A program made the position numbers and the translations under genes. This document shows positions 43,201 through 51,790 of a DNA stretch of 64,000 nt, in pieces. Under the pieces are notes generated by a model. It saw nothing but the letters and a program-made list of their open reading frames with translations. It was not told the origin of the DNA and ran no database searches. The stretch comes from Bactrocera neohumeralis (lineage: Eukaryota > Arthropoda > Insecta > Diptera > Tephritidae), in assembly GCF_024586455.1 (NCBI RefSeq), contig NW_026094755.1, forward strand, positions 1 through 64,000, written 5' to 3'. Position 1 is the stretch's first letter. Each line of letters begins with the position of its first letter.

Positions 43201-43270
43201 CTCGGACGCAGCAGGCCAAAACGCTAGAACGAGGGAAAAACAAAAAAAACACGTTCATTTCGCAACCTAA
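40133..43270 (+). CDS. pol: CsRn1-clade Pol polyprotein
   Basis: Open for 1045 codons in the -1 frame relative to gag, so probably expressed by -1 frameshifting in the 40133-40220 overlap; I found no classic slippery heptamer. Domains in order: aspartic protease (FLIDTGSDVSVFP, about residues 50-62); RT (WRPCGDYRRLND, TIDLVRAFNQIP, YIDDILVAS); RNase H (FTDASQHAVGAVL, TDHKPLVHAF); integrase with HHCC finger (HPGQRGSRK, CIACQQNK) and DDE core (HVDLITLL, ITSDQGMQFQSDLF, NGLVERLHR). The tail lacks a chromodomain. All catalytic residues are visible and there are no stops. Confidence 0.93.
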   Translation: MLVPRQVWRQRAKMYNRMQIRGKLQQESLVAAVDSPAASCRLFVKDLSTNVQFLIDTGSDVSVFPYNQSTRFQKPLNYQLYAANGTIINTYGCAFKTPDFGLQKELTWRFVLADVPRPIIGADFLSHFGLIVDLKHKRIIDQKTQLSSRGNTPFVKSYSIKTLQIDHLTPFWKLLSEFPDVTKPDGLPKFTKHQTRHYIKTTEGPPVTSKARRLAPDRLIIAKAEFEKMIKIGLARRSNSPWASPLHLVPKKSGDWRPCGDYRRLNDRTIPDRYPVRYLEDFAATLYTKKIFSTIDLVRAFNQIPVAPKDIPKTAIITPFGLFEFPFMTFGLRNAAQTFQRFMDEITRDMPFVYAYIDDILVASDNENQHMEHLRTLFQRLQDVGLTINAAKTKLAQREVAFLGHTISETGIKPLPERISAILDFPRPSTIKSLRSFLGTINFYRKFIKHAAQLLAPFNKLLEGSTTKSSQPVAWTQELETAFGCCKNALAKATQLAHPSSDADWAIFTDASQHAVGAVLQQKIDNSWQPLAFFSKKLDEKSSERSTYDRELQAIYESVKHFRHIFEGRHVTIFTDHKPLVHAFKQRLDKASPWQFRRLDLIAQFSTEIKHVAGNENIVADTLSRVDAISTAVTLTELATQQKNDNQLQDIMENTNSSLKLQRILYKEPDVELYCDVSTGRLRPYVPAPLRKQVFESLHSLAHPGQRGSRKLIAERYVWPSINKDCRNWAKTCIACQQNKITRHNISPISNFEQPTQRFQHVHVDLITLLPSKGHRYCLTAVDRFTRFPEAIPLEDARADTVARAFMLNWIARYGVPARITSDQGMQFQSDLFNKLNNLLGARHIVTTAYHPQANGLVERLHRQLKAALLCHNESWYDALPAVLLGLRSAWKEDIGATPAELVYGETIRLPGEFLAPSSRDLSAPELIKVLQNHFRGLTPAEMSRHAKYRVFKFRDLDHTSHVFVRRGQIGPSFSHPYDGPYRVAARYAKYFTVHINGKDIPVSIDRLKPAYIVANDQGTLDHSDAAGQNARTREKQKKHVHFAT

Positions 43271-43295
43271 TTTATTTCACAAAGAAGGGGAGACA

Positions 43296-43576
43296 TGTGG
43301 TGGCAACCACATTACCAAAATGCAGCCCTGACGAATTTCCTTCATTACTGACGTTTCCACTGTCCTTCGTGTCAGCGCCCGCTTTGTCTGTAATGCATAC
43401 AGAAAATATCTTTCTTCTATCTTTTGCGCTTGCTAAGCACACACGTGCTTTAACGACTCGTGCAATTTAACCAATTCCTATATAGCAAAGTTGAGAAACG
43501 AAATAAATAAAAGTTTTAAATTAACCACTCGACATAAGAAGAGTTATTTAAGTTTTGCAATTAAGTAATCGCTTCA
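43296..43576 (+). repeat. 3' LTR of CsRn1-clade element
   Basis: Same sequence as 39066-39346 apart from two substitutions seen by eye (GAGAAACG versus GAGAAACA; CTCGACAT versus CTCGACGT). It ends CGCTTCA at 43576, and BEL1 leader sequence resumes with TATATACG. Confidence 0.92.
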
Positions 43577-43693
43577 TATATACGAAAATATTTTGAAATG
43601 ATATTTTTACATACAAAGAGTCTTCTATTCGACATTTTATCTACAAGTCTAGTTTTCGCTAAGACGTTTTGATTCATTCTATACATATTTTAA

Positions 43694-45806
43694 ATGAACT
43701 CAGACTCAAAGGAATCGAAAACAACTCAGTTGCTAAAAGTTCCAAAGATGATTTCAGACGAAAAAAGTCCGTGTACACCGGCTGAAGCTACACGCTCAAA
43801 GCAAGGTGCTACAAAACTAAAGAGGGGTAAAGACATTTGTTATACAAAATTCATTGCTGAGAGTGACAGTTTGATACGATACTGCACTCGATTTTTATCT
43901 TCACCGATTCAAGACAATTCTGAATCGGTCCTAGAAATCAAAAAAGATAATTTAGACAATTTCTGGACACGTCTCCAAGCGGCATATGACGCAATCGTAG
44001 AATCTGACGACTCAGATCTACCGGAAAACTTTAAATCCTCGGCATACACCAAGTATGAACACTGCCTAGACCAGTTCGAAGATACAAAGGCAATGATTTC
44101 TGATCAACTAAAGCTATTAAGAGCAATTGCACCTACTCCACAACCGAGAGTAGAGCTGCCACAAAGACAAGCCCAAGAGGCAAGTTCAGGCATTCACCTT
44201 AAAGTGCCAGTATGCGACACAGATATATTTCATGGTGGTTATGAACAGTGGCCGTCCTTCCGGGACATGTTTACAGCTGTGTACATAAACCATCCTAAGT
44301 TATCACAAGCGCAGAAATTGTATCACCTCAGATACAAAACCAAAGGTCAGGCAGGCGTAATAGTCAAACAGTTCGCTCTTAATGACGAAAATTTTAATTT
44401 TGCTTGGGAAGCTCTAAAAGCACGTTACGAAAACGAGAGAATATTGGTCGACAAGCAAGTGACGATACTAATGAATTTACCAAAAATTCAGAAAGAAACC
44501 AGTGAAGAATTCATAAAGCTTCACAACATCAACACAGAATATTACCACAGATAATTGGGACCCCATTCTGGTAAATATATGCACAGCTGCATTACCAGAA
44601 AAATCGTTACTTTTGTGGGAGCAATCGCTCTCATCGCGAAGAAAGTGCCCAACGTGGCAGCAAATGAAAGAATTTCTTACTACATAATATGAAATTGCAG
44701 AAAGAGTAGGTAAAAAACTAGTCAGAACGAAAAACGTTCAAAACGACCTCAATAGAAGCTTCAATAGACCCCAAGCAAGTAGTCACAATAATTTAAATAG
44801 AAGCTTTTTTAAAAATCAATCGTTCACTTCTGAACAATATAAGCAAACGTCATGCGAACTTTGTAGAGGCGGTCACAAACTAAAATTATGCGAAAAATTA
44901 AAAAAAATGAATGTTAGCGATCGAAACAATTTCGTAAGAACAAAAAAATTATGTACGAACTGTTTGTCACATGCGCATACGCTTAAAGATTGCGAAAGCA
45001 AATTTAATTGCGTTTACTGCCACAAAAGACATCATTCTATGTTATATATAACCAATTTTTCCAGCTCACCCCCAAACAATGCAAACGTAAAACGAGCAAC
45101 AGGATTAGTTGCCACAACCAATTCTGAAAACTGCCAAGAAGCAACACGCTGCTCAAAGGCGTTGAAAACCCAAACGCTACATAGTGAAAATCACAGTAGG
45201 GTACTACTACCCACAGCAGTTGTCTCCATCGAACATCGAGGAGAACTGTTTAAACTCAGAGCCTTAAAAGACCAAGGATCACAACGATCATTTATAGCGT
45301 CTAGGGCACAAAACAGGCTACAGTTGCCAACCAAACTGGCCAATTTTGAAATCACGGGAATGGGCGGAAGAGTTGTTCAAAACTCAAATAAAATCTGCCC
45401 CATTACCCTCTTTTCCCCCAAAGCGGATAAGCGCATACAAGCAGAAGCTATTGTCTTACCGCAATTAACCAATATGTTACCCAGCTATCATATAAATGGC
45501 AAGCACTGGCAAAAGGTTTCACACCTAAAGCTAGCAGACCCAAACTGCAACACACCCGCTCAAATAGATCTTCTATTAGGCAGCGATCTCATACCACAGA
45601 TAATACTTGAAGGTATTGAGAAAATTACTAATACACTTCTGGCGCAAAATACCATTTTCGGACGGGTCCTAAGTGAACTAGCTGCGGAACCAGTGACAGC
45701 ATTGACAACTCAAGTTGAGGAAGTCTCAAATGAGTACCTCAATTCACAATTGAGAAAATTTTGGGAAGTGGAAGAACTCCCCCCCCATATCAGTTACAAC
45801 CCCTGA
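43694..45806 (+). pseudogene. gag: BEL1 gag and protease region
   Basis: ATG at 43694 opens a 286-codon frame of BEL/Pao Gag (DUF1759-type), with YTKYEHCLDQFEDTK, FHGGYEQWPSFRDMFTAV and LYHLRYKTKGQAGVIVKQ. A frameshift at 44554 and a stop near 44688 follow. Then from about 44850 comes a three-finger zinc module: CELCRGGHKLKLC, CTNCLSHAHTLKDC and CVYCHKRHHSMLY. The protease follows with LRALKDQGSQRSFIA, in which the usual DSGS active site reads DQGS, then LLLGSDLIP and NTIFGRVLS. This copy cannot make a working polyprotein. Confidence 0.85.
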
Positions 45807-48800
45807 AGATCAGTATTGTGAGGATTTTTACAAAGCCACAACTACTAGGTCAGAAAACGGTCGGTACGTCGTACGACTACCACTTAAGCAACAATTTCCT
45901 AACACACTCGCCTTAGGTCACTCTCGCACCTCTGCAATACAGCAGTTTCTAAGTATGGAAAGAAACCTACTTAAAAAAGGTGAAATTAAATCTGAATATG
46001 ATGGTGTGTTAGAAGAATACCTCCATTTAGATCATAAGGAGGAAGTAATCCCAGGGGAAAAAATTGTCAACGGCAAATACTACTCCTTTTACCTGCCACA
46101 TCACGCAGTAGTGAAGCCAGACAAAAAAACAACAAAAGTAAGAGTTGTTTTTAATGCCTCGAAAACCACTAGTTCAGGGAATTCCCTAAATGATATCCTA
46201 TTTACGGGACCCACACTCCAACCAGATTTAATGCTTCTGATATTAAACTGGCGTATATTCAAATACGTATTCAATGGGGACGTGGAAAAAATGTATCGGC
46301 AAATAGTCGTACATAAAGACGACCAAGATTTTCAACGGATTATGTTCCGAAGATCCCCCACCAGTCCTTTACGCGACTTCAAACTAAAAACAGTTACATT
46401 TGGCGTTAACTGTGCACCCTATCTAGCCATTCGAACACTCCACGAATTGGCAGACAACACAAAGTCAGAATTTCCTCTGGCAACTGAAGTGTTGAAAACT
46501 CAAACGTATGTAGACGATATTCTGTCGGGAAGTCACACTCTTCCACAAGCATACGAGGCCTTATCACAGGTAATAAAAGCCTCTTCAAATCCGCAGGGTT
46601 TCCATTAGAAAAGATTACGGCAAATCACCCAAATATACTAAAAAATATTCCAAACGAAAATTTGTTGGACACTAATTTTCTTATATTCGAAAAGGAAAGT
46701 ACAACAAAAACACTAGGCATCCAATGGAATGCGATATCGGACAAGTTCTCATACACGACAGAGTCCATATCCGCATTATCAGCCATAACGAAAAGACAGA
46801 TATTATCCTCGGTGGCAAAACTTTTCGACCCCGCAGGATGGCTTTCGCCAATTATGATCCAAACGAAAATCTTAATAAAAGAACTATGGCTAGATGGAAC
46901 CGACTGGGACGAACAAGTGAAACCTCTTCGCTTAGAAAAATGGTCCCAGTTCGCAAACAATCTGAATGATATTTCTCAGATACAAATTCCACGATGGGTA
47001 AACTACTCCCCCGAACACAAAGTCGAATTACATGGCTTTTGTGACGCCTCAGAAAAGGCATACTGCGCTAATATCTATGTGCGCACGCAAAGTGACACCA
47101 CGACCACAATCCACTTATTAGTAGCAAAAGCAAACTATAAGTCTCCCACGACTTGAGTTTTGTGGCGCACTACTACTGTCAAAATTAGTAGCCATGGTGC
47201 AAATGCATTTAAATATGACAAAATCAAACTATATATGTGGTCCGATTCCGAAATTGTACTAGCCTGGTTGGAAAAACCACCACATGCATGGAAAACGTAT
47301 ATTTCTAACCGAACGTCTCAAATACTTGACATAGTGGGATCAGCCACTTGGCGTCACGTAGCCAGTGCTGACAATCCTGCCGATCTAGGTACAAGAGGGT
47401 GCAAGCCACTGCACCTTGCCACCACCACCCTCTGGTGGAATGGCCCCCGATGGTTGATAGAATCTCCTGATTCTTGGCCACAATCACCCATGCGCAACAT
47501 TATCGCACCAGAAGGTCGAAAAATCGCCACCTTTCACAAATTATTGGATGATACCGACATCCTTGAACGATTTTCATCGTTTCCAAGAGCTCTCAGAGTA
47601 GTTGCTTATATGTTCAAATTTATAGAACAACTCAAAAGTAAAGTTAAGGGATCACATAATTTCCCATGCAACACAGTGACGCACCTAGAGTTACAAAAGG
47701 CAAAGGTCGCACTAATAACATATACACAAGCGCGCTATTGCAGCCGCGATATATCACTACTAAGAGAATCGAAGCCGATTGATAAAAAGAGCTCACTCTT
47801 AGTTCTAAACCCATTTCTGGACACGAAAGGTCTGCTTCATGCCAATGGTCGGCTCGCTAATTCGAGCCTGACATACAATGAACGCCACCCTATAATAATT
47901 CCAGAGAGGTCACCATTTGCCACACTCTTCCTCCACTACATCCACATCTTAATGCTACACGCCGAACATCGTCTCATGCAACATATGGTACGCCAGGAGT
48001 ATTACATCCCCCGTCTTTAGCCGCAAATCAAGAAGTGCATCTTCACGTGCAAGATTTGCACTATGCAAAAACAGAAGATGCGAACGCAGATTATGGCAGC
48101 ATTTCCACCGGAACGCTGCAATTTCGCTCTGCCTTTCACCACAACAGGTGTTGATTTTGCTGGGCCTTTCCAGGTAAAGGCGTCCATGTTAAGGCTCCCA
48201 CTCTCATGAAAGGCTATGTGGCTGTCTTTGTATGTTTCACGACAAAGGCAGTACAACTTGAGCTATGTTCCAATCTGACAAAGGAGGCTTTCCTCGCGGC
48301 ATTTGCTCGCTTCGTCGCTCGACGTGGCTACTCTTCAAAAATCATGAGCGATACACAGAAAAGCAATTTGTGGATTTTTTAAGACAAGTGTCACCCGACA
48401 TCGTACAAAAGTACGCCCCTCAAGGTATCAATTGGCAATTTATACCCCCAAGCGCTCCTCATATGGGCGGTTTATGGGAATCAGCTGTAAAAAGCTTCAA
48501 ATCCCATTTCAAACGGGTAGCTGGAAATTATAAATTCAATTACAAAGAGTTCACGACGTTATTAAATCGAATTGAAGCCGTTCTCAATTCACGGCCACTC
48601 ACAGTACTATCGCAAGACCCCTCAGATTTCACCGCCTTAACTCCAGGGCATTTTCCAAAGGGAGCAGCCATCCTGGCCATTCCTGAGCCGGGCGTGGTGT
48701 CGCTATCCCTATTAAATCGATGGGAACGAATTAAGATTCTCCATCATGATTTCAGCCGCCGATGGAAGGACGAATACATAAAGGATCTCCACAAAAGATA

Positions 48801-49074
48801 CCGCTGGAAGACTCTTGAACAAGCGCCTAAACTTGGTGACTGTGTCCTCATTCACGATGATTGTCTACCCCCCACCGAGTGGCGGCATGGCCGCATAGAA
48901 AAGCTATATTACGGCTCCGACGGTCACATACGAATCGTTGATCTCCGTACGCAAAACGGAACGCTAACCAGACCGCTCGTGAAGCTATGCTTTCTGCCAA
49001 CTTCCGATGATCGCGAATCCGAAAACCGCAAAAACAAACCTATATTATCGTGTCACAATAAGCTAATCAAATGA
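45807..49074 (+). pseudogene. pol: BEL1 pol: RT, RNase H, integrase (broken)
   Basis: A frame change in a C-run (45780-45787) leads to the RT: KVRVVFNASKTTSSG, NGDVEKMYRQIVVH and the catalytic TYVDDILSG. Another shift at about 46600 leads to the connection and RNase H (GIQWNAISDKF, LHGFCDASEKAY), then WSDSEIVLAWLE and SADNPADLGTRG. The integrase has HHCC (HAEHRLMQHMVRQEYYIPRL, then CKIC), the core GVDFAGPFQVK and SAPHMGGLWESAVKSF. The C-terminal DUF5641 domain (FSRRWKDEYIKDLHKRYRW, PPTEWRHGRIEKLY) ends at 49074. Stops occur at 47156, 48020 and within the integrase core near 48210. Confidence 0.88.
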
Positions 49075-49268
49075 AAACAAAAAATACGCCAATACAAACC
49101 GTAAATAAAAATAACAAAACGTACATAAAAATAACAAACCGTAAAGAAAACTAACAAAAAATGGTCGATCAATACGCCCATTCATGTCACATATCGTGGC
49201 ACGATTGCCTATATCAACTTACAATGACAGATATGTATAATTAACCATCTCATTTACCACAGATTACC

Positions 49269-49931
49269 ATGGATGTAGATACGCCAGTTGTAAATACGCC
49301 AACCGCTCGGGCGGTAACCAATGTGCCACGCAACGGGCCTGCACCAGCGCCCCGAACGGTAGTTGCAACAGCATCGGCTGCTGTTCCGGCAACCACGCCA
49401 GCAACCGCACCGGCAACAACGCCGGCACCTGTACCGGAAACCGCGACTACAGCGGTACCTGCACCCGCGCCTCGTGGTGGCGCCCGACCACCACCGATAA
49501 CATCGAGGACTTCGGAGACCCGTCAGATAAGGTGTCCCATCTGTCGACGCCCACATCGTCTGCACCATTGTGGCATATTTCGGGGTATGCGACCCGTGCA
49601 ACGGCAGCAATTTCCCCAGGCCCAGGCCCACGGGCATTGCCATAACTGCCTGTCACATACACATGTGACTGCAGCGAGTGAGTCACGAGGGCTGTGCCAA
49701 ATATGCCACAGGCCGCATCACACGCTGCTACATCGCAGCGCGGCACGCGAAGTGAATCGGCCACCCATCCAGCGCGGCCGCATACCCCGCTTCCAATCCG
49801 CAGCTCGTGGCACACCCCAGCGAAGCGGAACCTCGTTGCGGCGTCGGCAGGCTGGACCACCACCTCGTCGGTCTACGGGGCTGAGCAGCGTTGTGGCAAC
49901 GCTGAAACAGCTGCAGCGCCTTCTAGGCTAA
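49269..49931 (+). CDS. BEL1 ORF3: stand-alone three-finger zinc protein
   Basis: An uninterrupted 220-codon frame lies 195 bp after the pol stop. The start ACCATGG is a strong insect context. Residues 1-80 are Ala/Pro/Thr-rich. Residues 89-155 hold C89-x2-C-x3-H-x4-C101, C124-x2-C-x4-H132 and C143-x2-C-x3-H-x4-H155, the same three-finger order as the BEL Gag module. The C-terminus is Arg/Pro-rich. The stretch is visibly GC-rich against its neighbours. Its function is unknown; RNA or DNA binding is inferred from the fingers. It is intact although gag and pol are not. BEL2 has a counterpart at 58100-58462. Confidence 0.75.
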   Translation: MDVDTPVVNTPTARAVTNVPRNGPAPAPRTVVATASAAVPATTPATAPATTPAPVPETATTAVPAPAPRGGARPPPITSRTSETRQIRCPICRRPHRLHHCGIFRGMRPVQRQQFPQAQAHGHCHNCLSHTHVTAASESRGLCQICHRPHHTLLHRSAAREVNRPPIQRGRIPRFQSAARGTPQRSGTSLRRRQAGPPPRRSTGLSSVVATLKQLQRLLG

Positions 49932-50297
49932 ACAGTCGTTTATGGGGGCCTGGATGGTTAAATGAGCTTCGGCGTCCCCCCCCTAAATATACCACATCTA
50001 CACCCCACACACACACACCATATTCAACACGTCATCTTTCATCCCACACACACCAACTCATCATCATCTACACCACACCTTTCACACCACACTCGAGGAC
50101 AACAAACACAATCAACAAAAGGGACTGGCGGACGGCGCCAGCCTCTCTTTCTTATTCGATCCGTGCGCTTATACGTACACACGAGTATCAACCAAAAAGT
50201 ATCCCGCTTTGAATTCGTTTCGCCAGCAAATTAGTCGCCAACCCAAAGGGTAAGTGCCGCGAGGTTTTTTTTCAAAAAAGAGAATTCTAAATATCTA
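49932..50297 (+). other. BEL1 3' region, possible LTR remnant
   Basis: Contains a G-run (TATGGGGGCC, 49938), a candidate polypurine tract, then a C/A-rich stretch with (CA)n (49985-50110) and a T/C-rich end. It does not match the leader at 37767 by eye, so an LTR pair cannot be confirmed. There is no convincing gene; ORFs here are extensions of the ORF3 shadow frames. Confidence 0.45.
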
Positions 50298-51790
50298 ACC
50301 AGAATTTGACGGGCAAATCAGTACATATGTGTCTTGGCGACAAGCTGCCCATACATCTTACGAAGTTTTCAGAAGTTACCAGGGAAGTTCTAGACACTAC
50401 CAAGCAGTTGGTATAATTAGAAATAAAATAAAAGTTTCTGCTGATGCCATTTTGGCATCCTTCTTTTTTAAATTTCGACGCAATAATCGCGAGACTAGAC
50501 TTTACGTACGCAGACAAACGACCGATATATTTAATCGAACAACAATTATCCACCTTGACTTGACCCCCCAACTTCATCTGTGCTGATATCCTCGACGAGA
50601 ACCAACCAAATCTTGGTCTCCTCACTGTCTGCTCCGTGTGTCAATGACCGTCATGAGTCGGTCAAGTATCAGTCAATTTGCGAAAAATATAGTACTGGCG
50701 GACGCTTTAAGAGTTTGTATCAGGCCTTAAAAGACCTTTATGTGACATACTATTTGCCTCTCGCCCTAAAGACTACCTAGTGGCTCTGGCATTAACACCC
50801 CAGTGGAGTCAAATAGCGGCGGGTACTTATTTGCTTCACAATTTCCCAACGTCTATTGAAGACCAATATAAACTAGGAATAAACAATAATTCGGAGAAAA
50901 AGATGCAAAAGCAACAAAAAAATCAGCATTTTGCAATTAAACAGCACAGAACAAATGATACTAGGACTAACAAGAAAGAACAAGTGACCCCCATGTAAAA
51001 ATGTAAATTGGCGTAGGGAACCATCACAGAGAGCCAACCAATACTGTTTAAACCCCTCAATGATAGGGTATTCATCGATTCACATACACCCGCGATAATA
51101 TTACAAATGAAAATGTCGGGTAAGCTATCCAATTACGAGTACTTTAATGTTTTAAATCAATATACATCAAATTTTAAATATATATATGTACACATAGATG
51201 AATGTAGAACGGTGTTGTGTTAAATTAAATTATTGTTGAGTTGAGACAATGCGCACCACGATCTTTGGATTGACAAAGAAATTGTTTCTAACAGATTGGG
51301 AACTTTGTTGAATGACGAAGCCCCCATCAGAATGCTGTTCACGCGGCGTAATGTATGAGCCGATATTGTTGATGTGTTGATGGATAAACACATAACCGGC
51401 GACGAATTGTGTCTGCTTTCCCGTTGCCCATCCTTTATGTTGATCGGGTTGGCGTATAGATGTGTTGAGTTGTGCTGTATTTTCTTCAAAGCTTTGGTGA
51501 ATTGCACAGCATTACTGATGCACCAATTTTAACGGGTAGAGGGGATGGATGCTTAACTGCATTTAAACAAATACCAACAACAGAATCAAAGTAATAGTAG
51601 ACAGGGTTATAGTTCAAATCAACAGAAGGGAAAACGACAGGCAGATTCAGATAGGGTTCCTGGAACAAAGATGCAACGAATTAATACCTTAACTCAAGAA
51701 AAGATTAGTGAGGCAACTTATAATCAGGATCTCAAAAGATGAAGCTGAAGATCTTGAGGAGGAGCAATTGAATTCTTTAAGGGGAAGTAC
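50298..51790 (+). pseudogene. gag: Errantivirus A gag remnant (copy 3)
   Basis: It starts abruptly at ACCAGAATTTGACGGG and repeats the copy 2 gag of 37471-37720 (STYVSWRQAAHTSYEVF, YQAVGIIRNKIKVS) with changes. Homology becomes patchy after 50560, with FVSGLKRPLCDILFASRPKD at about 50725 and a Gln/Lys-rich part to 50998. Positions 51010-51530 have no recognised content in either strand. A Gag C-terminal tail (GTKMQRINTLTQEKISEATY) lies near 51660. Many stops and shifts. Confidence 0.65.

Larger units (their letters stand above)
39066..43576 (+). mobile_element. CsRn1-clade Ty3/Gypsy retrotransposon, complete
   Basis: LTRs of 281 bp at 39066-39346 and 43296-43576 start TG and end CA. By eye they differ at only two positions. 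The flanks are TATA on both sides (39062-39065, 43577-43580), a 4-bp target duplication. PBS TGGTGACCCCGCACG (39349) matches tRNA-Trp, the primer of the CsRn1 clade. A purine tract AAAGAAGGGGAGA precedes the 3' LTR. Gag and pol are both open and overlap in a -1 relation. This is the youngest and most intact element in the window. Confidence 0.92.
37767..50297 (+). mobile_element. BEL element 1 (BEL1), with nested CsRn1-clade element
   Basis: BEL/Pao gag, pol and a third ORF (43694-49931) lie between two pieces of errantivirus A gag. A 1.3-kb AT-rich leader with hairpins (37767-39061, 43577-43693) precedes gag, and a CsRn1-clade element sits inside that leader. No matching LTR pair is visible by eye. 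TGTATACAGCGG at 37767 is only a candidate 5' start, and 49932-50297 is the candidate 3' end. The coding part is decayed except ORF3. Confidence 0.65.

Noticed and set aside
49254..49863. Cys/Arg-rich minus-strand ORFs opposite BEL1 ORF3
   Set aside because: They are antisense by-products of the GC-rich ORF3. The plus frame has the finger spacing shared with Gag and with BEL2.
49932..50297. BEL1 3' LTR
   Set aside because: No matching 5' copy was found in 37767-39061 or 43577-43693, so it is listed only as a possible remnant.
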